64,000 nucleotides of DNA, from positions 1 through 64,000 of the forward strand of contig NZ_JAUKFY010000001.1 of assembly GCF_030489605.1 (NCBI RefSeq), written 5' to 3'. The DNA comes from Brevibacillus laterosporus. GTDB lineage: Bacteria; Bacillota; Bacilli; Brevibacillales; Brevibacillaceae. A program made the position numbers and the translations under genes. Below the pieces are notes generated by a model. The model did no database searches. It saw only the letters and a program-made list of their open reading frames with translations, and was not told the DNA's origin. Below, one piece after another: positions 26,347 to 33,964 of this stretch; the stretch's first letter is position 1; every line of letters starts with the position of its first letter.

Positions 26347-27609
26347 ATGCTAGACTTTCTGATGAATGATATTTTAGGAACACCTGCAATCTTGGTCGGA
26401 CTCTTCGCTTTATTCGGCTTGTTGCTTCAAAAGAAAAATATGGCTGATATCATCGCAGGAACTTTGAAAACCACTATGGGTTTTATTATTCTAGGCGGTG
26501 GAGCTAGTATTTTAATTGGCTCTTTGGACGCTTTTAGCAAAATATTTACAGAGGCCTTTCATATTAACGGGGTTATTCCAAATAACGAGGCGATTGTAGC
26601 CATTGCCCAACAAACATTTGGGAAAGAAACAGCGATGATCATGTTCTTTGGTATGGTAGCAAATATTTTGTTTGCCCGCTTCACTCCGTTTAAATATATT
26701 TTCTTAACGGGGCATCATACGCTGTTCATGGCTTGTCTGTTATCCGCAGTATTATCCACAGGTGGTTTTACAGGTGTACCGTTAGTTATTATCGGATCGG
26801 TTTTATTGGGAGCTTTAATGGTTTTATCCCCAGCAATGACACAACCATATACTCGTAAAGTAACTGGTTCGGACGATTTTGCCATGGGTCACTTCGGATC
26901 TTTTGGATATCTAACAGCGGGCTTTATTGGAGCAAAGCTTGGCAATAAAGCAAAATCCACCGAGGATATTAAAGTTCCAAAATCTCTTGGCTTCCTGCGC
27001 GATACCTCGATTTCTATCTCTTTGACGATGGCACTCTTGTATTTGATTATTGCACCATTTGCTGGGCAGAGCTTTATCGAGACACAGCTCTCTAACGGCC
27101 AAAACTTCATTGTATATTCCTTTATTCAAGCGATCACTTTTGCAGCCGGTGTGTATATCGTGCTTGCCGGTGTACGTATGCTGATTGCAGAAATTATTCC
27201 TGCTTTTAAAGGAATTGCAGATAAAATTGTACCAAATGCAAAACCAGCGCTCGATTGCCCAACTATTTTCCCATTTGCACCAAACGCTGTGATTATTGGC
27301 TTCTTAGCTAGTTTTGTGGCAGGATTAATCGCCATGTTTATCTTGCCAGTGATCGGGCTTAAGGTTATCGTACCTGGTGTTGTTGGTCACTTCTTCACAG
27401 GTGCTGCGGCCGGTGTTTATGGAAATGCTACAGGTGGACGACGAGGTGCGATCATCGGTGCTTTTGTAAATGGACTATTGATCTCTCTCTTGCCAGCCCT
27501 ATTATTGCCTGTGCTAGGTGGTCTAGGCTTTGAAGGTTCTACGTTCGGTGACGCTGACTTTGGAATTGTAGGGATTATTCTTGGAAAAATGATTACCTTG
27601 TTTCAATAG
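26347..27609 (+). CDS. PTS EIIC component, ascorbate (UlaA/SgaT) type
   Basis: 420 residues from ATG 26347; the GTG at 26332 in frame contains the ribosome site GGAGGG. Ten or more membrane helices. LLLQKKNMADIIAGTLKTT near the start, FGMVANILFARFTPFKYIFL, TGHHTLFMACLL and HFFTGAAAGVYGNATGGRRG are typical of UlaA/SgaT transporters. It carries the sugar through the membrane while EIIB phosphorylates it. No catabolic ula gene follows, so ascorbate itself is not shown to be the substrate. Confidence 0.92.
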   Translation: MLDFLMNDILGTPAILVGLFALFGLLLQKKNMADIIAGTLKTTMGFIILGGGASILIGSLDAFSKIFTEAFHINGVIPNNEAIVAIAQQTFGKETAMIMFFGMVANILFARFTPFKYIFLTGHHTLFMACLLSAVLSTGGFTGVPLVIIGSVLLGALMVLSPAMTQPYTRKVTGSDDFAMGHFGSFGYLTAGFIGAKLGNKAKSTEDIKVPKSLGFLRDTSISISLTMALLYLIIAPFAGQSFIETQLSNGQNFIVYSFIQAITFAAGVYIVLAGVRMLIAEIIPAFKGIADKIVPNAKPALDCPTIFPFAPNAVIIGFLASFVAGLIAMFILPVIGLKVIVPGVVGHFFTGAAAGVYGNATGGRRGAIIGAFVNGLLISLLPALLLPVLGGLGFEGSTFGDADFGIVGIILGKMITLFQ

Positions 27610-27634
27610 ATAAAATAGTAAACAAATAAGTGCA

Positions 27635-27668
27635 GGCTAGTTTCGCTTTAGGTGAAACTAGCCTTTTT
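27635..27668 (+). terminator. Terminator after the ascorbate-type PTS genes
   Basis: GGCTAGTTTC and GAAACTAGCC form a 10-bp perfect stem and are followed by TTTTT. Confidence 0.92.
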
Positions 27669-27741
27669 CATAAGGAAAAGCTCAAAATCCTACATGCAAC
27701 AATGTATTTTGATTAGAGGAAGGTATTTTTTGGAGGAAGTT

Positions 27742-27930
27742 TGCAAAATCTGAGTAAAATACGGGCATAAAATAAAGAGTGCAAAGGAAGAGAAATCGCT
27801 TTATTCACGGATGACTGAAGCGGTTTTTTTGATCAAAAAAACCGAGTTTCTTCCTATTTATAATAGGGAACTGTGCAAAGGCTATAAAATGACCCTGCAA
27901 ATTGTGCAAAAGCATCGTTCTTTTTGCAAA
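27742..27930 (+). repeat. Cluster of six TGCAAA words
   Basis: Copies start at 27742, 27780, 27874, 27896, 27905 and 27925, all on the + strand. The last four lie within 57 bases. A TGCAAG follows near 27958. Confidence 0.6.
27821..27844. repeat. 24-bp perfect palindrome
   Basis: CGG, seven T, GATC, seven A, CCG: fully self-complementary with no spacer. No gene ends near it, so it is not an obvious terminator. Confidence 0.7.
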
Positions 27931-28011
27931 TGAGAAATAGGAGTCATCAAGGGTTTTTGCAAGAAAAAAAGTAGCTGTCAAGAAATGGACGAGATTTGTA
28001 AGAGCTTACCG

Positions 28012-28040
28012 TTGATTTGTAGAAGAATTATGTATATAAT
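28012..28040 (+). promoter_or_regulatory. Promoter of the fruRKA-ptsHI genes
   Basis: TTGATT (28012-28017), 17 bases, TATAAT (28035-28040). A near-consensus vegetative promoter about 90 bases before fruR. Confidence 0.8.
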
Positions 28041-28043
28041 CAA

Positions 28044-28093
28044 AAACAATCACAAACAATTAAAAACGATCGAATATTAATCATAAACGATCA
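28044..28093 (+). promoter_or_regulatory. Four phased FruR-type operator repeats
   Basis: AAACAATCA (28044), AAACAATTA (28054), AAACGATCG (28064) and AAACGATCA (28085) share AAACRATYR. Spacings of 10, 10 and 21 bases put all on one helix face. They begin 4 bases after the -10 box, where a DeoR-type repressor would block transcription. Confidence 0.75.
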
Positions 28094-28127
28094 ATTGTGT
28101 GATTTTTACTAAAGGAGCGACAATAGA

Positions 28128-28883
28128 ATGTTAACTCCAGAACGTCATCAGCTCATTTTGGCTTTACTCAAAGAAAAAGAAGTGGTTACTGTTCATGAAC
28201 TGGTAAATGCCACGAACGCATCTGAATCTACAATTCGTCGGGATTTAAGCGAGTTAGAGGAAAAGCGTTATTTAAAGCGCGTTCATGGTGGAGCATCCAT
28301 CTTACATCGCAAACTTGAAGAACCGACCGTGCTGGAAAAGGTAAAGAAAAGTGAACAAGAAAAAGTAGCGATTGCTGCTTATGCTGCTTCTCTCATCAAG
28401 GATAAAGATTCCATTTATCTAGATGCAGGTACGACAACAGAACAGATGATTCACCACATCACAGCTAAACAAATCGTAATTGTTACGAACGGTCTTAATA
28501 TTGCCCTGACTGCCCGCCAATATGATTGCAAGGTTATTCTGATCGGCGGAGAGTTAAAAGCAGGTACGATGGCCGTGATTGGTAGAGGGGCTGCCACTGG
28601 AATGGGGCAATATCGCTTTGATAAATGCTTCGTCGGTATGAATGCCTTTGATCTCACACATGGCTTTACTACTCCTGATCCAGAGGAGGCCTATATTAAG
28701 CAATTGGCGCTTTCTTACTCAGATGAGAAGTATGTGCTGTGTGATTCACAAAAGTATGGAGAGGTGACGTTTGCTAAAGTAGCGGATCTCAGCGAAGCGA
28801 TGATTATCACAGATGATCGCATAAATCCGACAGAAGCAGAGAAAGTAAGAAAACTAACAAGATGCAAAGTGGTGAAATTATGA
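28128..28883 (+). CDS. fruR: DeoR-family repressor of the fructose operon
   Basis: 251 residues. The DeoR helix-turn-helix is at the start (VTVHELVNATNASESTIRRD, then LKRVHGGA). The sugar-phosphate sensing domain shows DAGTTTEQMIHHI, VTNGLNIALT, LIGGELKAGTMAVIG and FVGMNAFDLTHGFTTPDPEE, and a C-terminal DSQKYGEVTF. The family usually responds to fructose 1-phosphate. Its stop overlaps fruK (ATGA), and the promoter carries four direct repeats that are its likely operators. Confidence 0.92.
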   Translation: MLTPERHQLILALLKEKEVVTVHELVNATNASESTIRRDLSELEEKRYLKRVHGGASILHRKLEEPTVLEKVKKSEQEKVAIAAYAASLIKDKDSIYLDAGTTTEQMIHHITAKQIVIVTNGLNIALTARQYDCKVILIGGELKAGTMAVIGRGAATGMGQYRFDKCFVGMNAFDLTHGFTTPDPEEAYIKQLALSYSDEKYVLCDSQKYGEVTFAKVADLSEAMIITDDRINPTEAEKVRKLTRCKVVKL

Positions 28884-29791
28884 TTTATACGGTAAGTCTT
28901 AATCCTTCGATAGACTATCACATCTGGTTGCCAAGCTTGCAAGTAGGAAGAATTACCGGTGCAACAAAAGAAATTAAGATGGCTGGAGGCAAAGGGATTA
29001 ATGTCTCCAAGGTATTAAAGAATTTAGGAAAAGAATCGGTGGCTCTCGGCTTTATCGGTGGATTTACAGGTGAATTTATTGCTCAGGAAATGGAAGCGCT
29101 TGATATATCCACTTCGTTTATCAAAGTAGAGGGAGATTCACGAATTAACGTCAAGATGAAAGCCGAGACAGAAACAGATATCAGTGGTGTTTCCCCGGAG
29201 ATTCCAGAAGCAGCGTTTGCGCAATTGATGGACCAAATCCAAAGTTTGCACAAAGAAGATTATTTAGTGCTAGCAGGCAGCGTGCCTAAAAGCCTAAAAA
29301 GCGATACCTACGAAATAATGATGGACGTTCTTGCAAAGAAGGGTTTGCAAATTGCACTAGATGCCAGCGGAGATGCTTTAAAAAGCGGTATAACCAAAAA
29401 ACCATTTTTTATTAAACCCAACCATCATGAGCTAGGCGAATTATTTGGAGTAACCATTGCCACACCGATGGAAGCCTATCAGTATGCTAAGCGCATAATC
29501 GATCAGGGAGTCGAGAATGTCATTGTTTCATTGGCTGGTAAAGGAGCAGTCTTTGTCAACCAAGAAGGCGCTTACGTCGCCGAATTTCCTGAGAGTAAGC
29601 CAGTCAATTCGATTGGAGCAGGGGATTCTGTGGTTGCAGGCTTTTTATACGCTACATGCGAGCAGATGCAAGGGGCAGAAGCTTTTCAGTTTGCGATTGC
29701 TTGTGGTACTGCAACAGCTTTGTCCGAAGGTTTTTGTACACCAACGACTATCGCGAAATACTTGCCAACCATCCAAGTGGCAAAAATATAG
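28880..29791 (+). CDS. fruK: 1-phosphofructokinase
   Basis: 303 residues from ATG 28880, overlapping the fruR stop by four bases; the earlier in-frame ATG 28862 lies within fruR. PfkB-family sugar kinase: MIYTVSLNPSIDYHIWLP at the start, GGKGINVSKVLKNLG, FIKPNHHELGELFG and the catalytic-site NSIGAGDSVVAGF (about residue 250). It phosphorylates fructose 1-phosphate, made by the FruA transporter encoded next, to fructose 1,6-bisphosphate with ATP. Confidence 0.94.
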   Translation: MIYTVSLNPSIDYHIWLPSLQVGRITGATKEIKMAGGKGINVSKVLKNLGKESVALGFIGGFTGEFIAQEMEALDISTSFIKVEGDSRINVKMKAETETDISGVSPEIPEAAFAQLMDQIQSLHKEDYLVLAGSVPKSLKSDTYEIMMDVLAKKGLQIALDASGDALKSGITKKPFFIKPNHHELGELFGVTIATPMEAYQYAKRIIDQGVENVIVSLAGKGAVFVNQEGAYVAEFPESKPVNSIGAGDSVVAGFLYATCEQMQGAEAFQFAIACGTATALSEGFCTPTTIAKYLPTIQVAKI

Positions 29792-29808
29792 AACCAGGGG
29801 GACAAGAA

Positions 29809-31689
29809 ATGCGTATCTTAGACATGCTGCGAGCAGATACTATTGTTATGCAACTATCTGCAACCTCCAAGGCAGAGGTCATTCAAGAATTGATTGACCA
29901 ATTGGATCAAGCAGATTGCCTGAACGATAAAGATGGAATGAGAGAAGCAATCTTAGCCCGTGAGGCTCATGCTTCAACAGGAATTGGTGAAGGAATTGCA
30001 ATTCCACATGCCAAAACTGAGGCGGTAAAAAAACCAAGTATTGCGTTTGGCTACTCCCGTGAAGGAATAGATTACGATGCATTGGACGGACAAAAATCGC
30101 ACTTATTTTTTATGATTGCAGCTACTGCCGATGCTAACCAGGCGCACTTAGAAACCTTGGCACATCTGTCAGAAATGCTAATGGACGAGTCCTTCCGAAA
30201 TCAATTGACTCAGGCTACTAGCAAGGAAGAATTACTAAAAATGATTGCGAGAAAAGAAAAGGAAAGTCATAATGTAGAGGAGCCTTCTGTTTTACCAGGT
30301 GAAACAGGACGAGTAAAAGTTGTCGCTGTGACAGCTTGTCCAACAGGAATCGCTCATACTTATATGGCAGCCGATGCCTTGAAAAAGAAGGCGGAAGAAA
30401 TGGGTATAGCCATCCGGGTAGAGACAAATGGTTCCGGTGGTGCAAAGAATAAATTAACATCTGAAGAGATTGAACAGGCAGATGCGGTAATCGTTGCTGC
30501 TGACAAACAGGTCGATATGGACAGGTTTAAGGGCAAGGTAGTGATTGAGGTGCCGGTAGCTGATGGAATTCGTAAGGCAGAGGACTTGATTACACGAGCA
30601 GTAAATCAAGATGGCCCAGTCTACCAAGGTAGCACGTCAACGTCTTCCGCAGATTCCTCTGAAGATAAGTCAGGCAGATCAGGTTTCTATAAGCATTTGA
30701 TGAGCGGTGTATCCAACATGCTGCCATTGGTGGTTGGTGGAGGTATCATCATCGCTATTAGCTTTATGTTTGGGATAAATGCAGCCAATCCGGATGATCC
30801 CACTTTTAACCCGATTGCCAAGCTGTTGAGTGACATCGGTGGTGGTTCCGCTTTCAAACTGATGATCCCTGTACTAGCGGGTTATATTGCCATGAGTATT
30901 GCTGATCGACCAGGTTTAGCCCCTGGTTTAGTTGGTGGATGGCTAGCCGCGGAAACAGGCTCCGGATTTTTAGGTGGATTAATTGCTGGTTTCCTTGCCG
31001 GCTATTTGGTGGTAGGATTGAAAAAAGCATTCTCTGGTTTACCGCAGTCTCTTGAAGGTATTAAACCAACTCTGTTGTATCCGTTGTTTGGTATCTTGCT
31101 TACCGGTCTAGTGATGCTTGGTGTTATTTCACAGCCGGTCGCAGCGCTTAATAACTGGTTAACGGATTGGCTAAGTAATATGGGACAAGGGAATGCTGTC
31201 ATTCTTGGCATTGTAGTTGGTGCTATGATGGCTGTTGATATGGGCGGCCCTGTGAATAAAGCCGCATTTACATTCGGTATTGCTATGATTGCAGCAGGAA
31301 ACTACGGTCCGCACGCCGCAATTATGGCGGCTGGCATGACACCCCCATTAGGAATTGCATTGGCAACGACTTTGTTCAAAAAGAAATTTACTGCACAGGA
31401 AAGAGAAGCAGGTAAAACCGCATATATTTTAGGAGCTTCCTTCATCACGGAGGGTGCAATTCCGTTTGCAGCAGCAGACCCAACACGCATAATTCCGGCA
31501 ACAGTTCTGGGCTCCGCTGTAGCAGGTGGCTTGTCGATGTTCTTTGGATGTACACTACCAGCTCCTCACGGGGGAATGTTTGTTCTTCCGGTTGTAGGGA
31601 ATGTTGGGATGTATATTGTGTCAATTTTGGTAGGGACATTGATTACTGCCTTGATGATCAATATACTAAAAAAAGAAGTTCATGAATAA
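29809..31689 (+). CDS. fruA: PTS fructose-specific EIIABC
   Basis: 626 residues from ATG 29809 with GGGGG upstream; the frame is open back to 29656 inside fruK. EIIA domain (1-150) has the phosphorylated His in GIAIPHAKTEAV. EIIB (about 163-262) has its Cys in VTACPTGIAHTYMAADAL. EIIC (about 285-620) is the membrane part, with GGGIIIAISFMFG, VGAMMAVDMGGPVNKAAFTF and SFITEGAIPFAAADP. The A-B-C order in one chain is usual for FruA. It imports fructose as fructose 1-phosphate. Confidence 0.95.
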   Translation: MRILDMLRADTIVMQLSATSKAEVIQELIDQLDQADCLNDKDGMREAILAREAHASTGIGEGIAIPHAKTEAVKKPSIAFGYSREGIDYDALDGQKSHLFFMIAATADANQAHLETLAHLSEMLMDESFRNQLTQATSKEELLKMIARKEKESHNVEEPSVLPGETGRVKVVAVTACPTGIAHTYMAADALKKKAEEMGIAIRVETNGSGGAKNKLTSEEIEQADAVIVAADKQVDMDRFKGKVVIEVPVADGIRKAEDLITRAVNQDGPVYQGSTSTSSADSSEDKSGRSGFYKHLMSGVSNMLPLVVGGGIIIAISFMFGINAANPDDPTFNPIAKLLSDIGGGSAFKLMIPVLAGYIAMSIADRPGLAPGLVGGWLAAETGSGFLGGLIAGFLAGYLVVGLKKAFSGLPQSLEGIKPTLLYPLFGILLTGLVMLGVISQPVAALNNWLTDWLSNMGQGNAVILGIVVGAMMAVDMGGPVNKAAFTFGIAMIAAGNYGPHAAIMAAGMTPPLGIALATTLFKKKFTAQEREAGKTAYILGASFITEGAIPFAAADPTRIIPATVLGSAVAGGLSMFFGCTLPAPHGGMFVLPVVGNVGMYIVSILVGTLITALMINILKKEVHE

Positions 31690-31720
31690 CTAAATTAACG
31701 AGAAAAAGGAGAAATATTCC

Positions 31721-31981
31721 ATGTTAACAAAAACTTGCGTAATTCAAAACCCTGCTGGCTTGCATGCTCGTCCGGCAACAATGTTCGTACAAAAAGCAAC
31801 TTCTTTCTCTTGCGATGTAAATTTAATTAAAGGCACTAAAAAAATTAACGGTAAAAGCATCATGGGTGTTATGACACTTGCAGCGAAAAAAGGCGACGAA
31901 ATCGTACTTGAAGTAAGTGGCGAAAACGAAGCTCAAGCTCTAGAAGAATTGGGCGCGATCCTAGAAAGTGCAAAAGAATAG
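31721..31981 (+). CDS. ptsH: PTS phosphocarrier protein HPr
   Basis: 86 residues. His15 is in NPAGLHARPAT and Ser46 in NGKSIMGVMTL. Both regulatory sites of Gram-positive HPr are present, so it can carry phosphate from EI and, when phosphorylated on Ser46 by HPr kinase, act as the CcpA corepressor. The presence of His15 separates it from Crh. AAAAGGAG precedes the ATG. It follows fruA by 31 bases and leads into ptsI. Confidence 0.94.
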   Translation: MLTKTCVIQNPAGLHARPATMFVQKATSFSCDVNLIKGTKKINGKSIMGVMTLAAKKGDEIVLEVSGENEAQALEELGAILESAKE

Positions 31982-31998
31982 TTAGGAGATGATCCGTC

Positions 31999-33726
31999 TT
32001 GCTTTGTAAAGGTATTGCAGCAGCCCAAGGGATCGCTCTTGGTCGAGCTTTGGTAAAGGTAGAAGAAACCCTCTCTTATACACGTAAAACACTTGCAGCG
32101 GATCAAGTGCCTGCTGAAGTGGCGCGTTTGAAAGAGGCTTTGAATAAAACCAACTCCCAATTAGAAGCGATTAAACAAAAAGCGCTTCGTGACATTGGGG
32201 AAGCAGAAGCAAAAATCTTCGAGGCTCACCAACTGTTCCTGGAAGATCCAGAATTCGTTGGAGCAATGGAAGGTAACATCGAGAATGATAAAGTGAACGC
32301 TGAAGCAGCTTTAGAAGATGTTCGCGACATGTTCGTTGGCATGTTTGAGAGCATGGACAACGAGTATATGCGCGAGCGTGCAGCAGACCTGCGTGATGTA
32401 AGTCAACGAATTCTAAAGAACTTGCTAGGTGTGGAAGACACTTTGGTTGGTGACTCCAAAGAACCAGTAATTCTGGTTGTTCATGACCTGACACCATCCG
32501 ATACCGCACAACTTGATAAGAGCAAAGTGAAAGCGTTTGTAACCAATATTGGTGGTCGGACTTCTCACTCTGCGATTATGGCACGCACGATGGAAATCCC
32601 TGCGATTACCGGTCTTAACGATATCACTGAAAAAGTTCAAACCGGCGATATGTTGATTGTTGACGGTGAGACGGGTGATGTATACGTAAACCCTGAACAA
32701 GAGCTCATTGCTACGTACCAGAAAAAATTAGAAGAGTACGAAGCACAAAAAGCCGCTTGGGCACAATTAATTAATGAGCCATCTGTATCTAAAGACGGTC
32801 ATCATGTTGAATTAGTTGCGAACATCGGAAACCCTCATGATGCCGAAGTAGCTGATAAAGCGGGCGCTGAAGGTATTGGTTTGTTCCGTACAGAATTCTT
32901 GTACATGGGCCGTGATAACTTCCCGACTGAGGAAGAACAATTTGAATCATATAAAGCCGTAGCACTTACGATGGACAACAACCGTCCTGTAGTTATTCGT
33001 ACGTTGGATATCGGTGGAGATAAAGAGCTTCCATACTTACAATTGCCGCATGAAATGAATCCATTCCTAGGCTACCGTGCGATCCGCATTTGCTTAGATC
33101 AAGTGGACTTGTTTAAAACGCAATTGCGTGCCCTTTTACGAGCAAGCGCATTTGGTAACATTAAAATTATGTATCCAATGATCGCTACGTTAAAAGAGCT
33201 GCGTCAAGCAAACGCAATCTTAGAAGAAGTGAAAGCAGAGCTGCGCGATAAAGGTATTGCCTTTAACGATGAGATTGAAGTGGGAATGATGATTGAAATT
33301 CCTGCAGCGGCTGTCATTGCTGATCAATTGGCTAAAGAAGCTGACTTCTTCAGTATTGGTACAAATGATCTAATTCAATACACCATGGCATGCGACCGTA
33401 TGAACCAACAAATTTCTTATCTGTATGATCCGTATAACCCTGCGGTATTACGTTTGATTAAAAACGTGATTGATGCTGCTCATAAAGAAGGAAAGTGGGC
33501 TGGTATGTGCGGAGAGATGGCAGGAGAAGAATATGCATTGCCAATCCTTCTTGGCTTTGGACTTGATGAATTTAGCATGAGTGCACCTACTGTATTGCGT
33601 GCACGTCATATGCTAAAACAACTAAGCTATGCAGAGCTTCAAGCAGTAGCTGAGCATGTACTTAGCTTAGAGAGCGGCGAAGAAATTCGTAACTATATCA
33701 AGGTTAATGTATTGGACAAGTTATAA
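31999..33726 (+). CDS. ptsI: PTS enzyme I (phosphoenolpyruvate-protein phosphotransferase)
   Basis: 575 residues from TTG 31999, with TTAGGAGATGA upstream, 17 bases after ptsH. The active-site histidine is in TNIGGRTSHSAIMARTMEIP (about residue 189). GIGLFRTEFLYMGRD and the C-terminal PEP-binding barrel (FFSIGTNDLIQYTMACDR, GKWAGMCGEMAG) are complete. It starts the phosphate relay PEP to EI to HPr. It is transcribed with the fructose genes here, rather than beside a glucose transporter as in B. subtilis. Confidence 0.95.
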   Translation: MLCKGIAAAQGIALGRALVKVEETLSYTRKTLAADQVPAEVARLKEALNKTNSQLEAIKQKALRDIGEAEAKIFEAHQLFLEDPEFVGAMEGNIENDKVNAEAALEDVRDMFVGMFESMDNEYMRERAADLRDVSQRILKNLLGVEDTLVGDSKEPVILVVHDLTPSDTAQLDKSKVKAFVTNIGGRTSHSAIMARTMEIPAITGLNDITEKVQTGDMLIVDGETGDVYVNPEQELIATYQKKLEEYEAQKAAWAQLINEPSVSKDGHHVELVANIGNPHDAEVADKAGAEGIGLFRTEFLYMGRDNFPTEEEQFESYKAVALTMDNNRPVVIRTLDIGGDKELPYLQLPHEMNPFLGYRAIRICLDQVDLFKTQLRALLRASAFGNIKIMYPMIATLKELRQANAILEEVKAELRDKGIAFNDEIEVGMMIEIPAAAVIADQLAKEADFFSIGTNDLIQYTMACDRMNQQISYLYDPYNPAVLRLIKNVIDAAHKEGKWAGMCGEMAGEEYALPILLGFGLDEFSMSAPTVLRARHMLKQLSYAELQAVAEHVLSLESGEEIRNYIKVNVLDKL

Positions 33727-33739
33727 GGTAAGCATGAAG

Positions 33740-33777
33740 CAGGCTGTTGAGATTAACTCTCAATGGCCTGTTTTTTT
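33740..33777 (+). terminator. Terminator after ptsI
   Basis: CAGGC pairs with GCCTG and TTGAG with CTCAA around a small loop, followed by seven T. Confidence 0.85.
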
Positions 33778-33852
33778 ATATCGAATAGGGGAGGATTAAC
33801 TTTTGTAGATATTTTACATAAAAAATGCAAAATATCCCTTTTTTCTCTTGTG

Positions 33853-33882
33853 TTGATAATGATAATCGTTTACATTTATAGA
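33853..33882 (+). promoter_or_regulatory. Fur box over the petrobactin promoter
   Basis: GATAATGATAATCGTTTAC (33855-33873) matches the 19-bp Fur consensus at 16 positions. It sits between TTGATA (33853-33858) and TATAGA (33877-33882), spaced by 18 bases. Iron-bound Fur would cover the promoter. Confidence 0.85.
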
Positions 33883-33964
33883 TGAGCACTATCAATTTTT
33901 ATTAAATAATCTAAATATCTACTTTTTTGGTAAAAAAAGCGTAGCAAGCAAAAGGAGTTGCAAT

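Larger units (their letters stand above)
27669..28127. other. Long regulatory region before the fructose operon
   Basis: No gene. It contains six copies of TGCAAA in 190 bases, a 24-bp perfect palindrome, and the fruR promoter with operators. Each is listed separately or as a finding. Confidence 0.6.
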
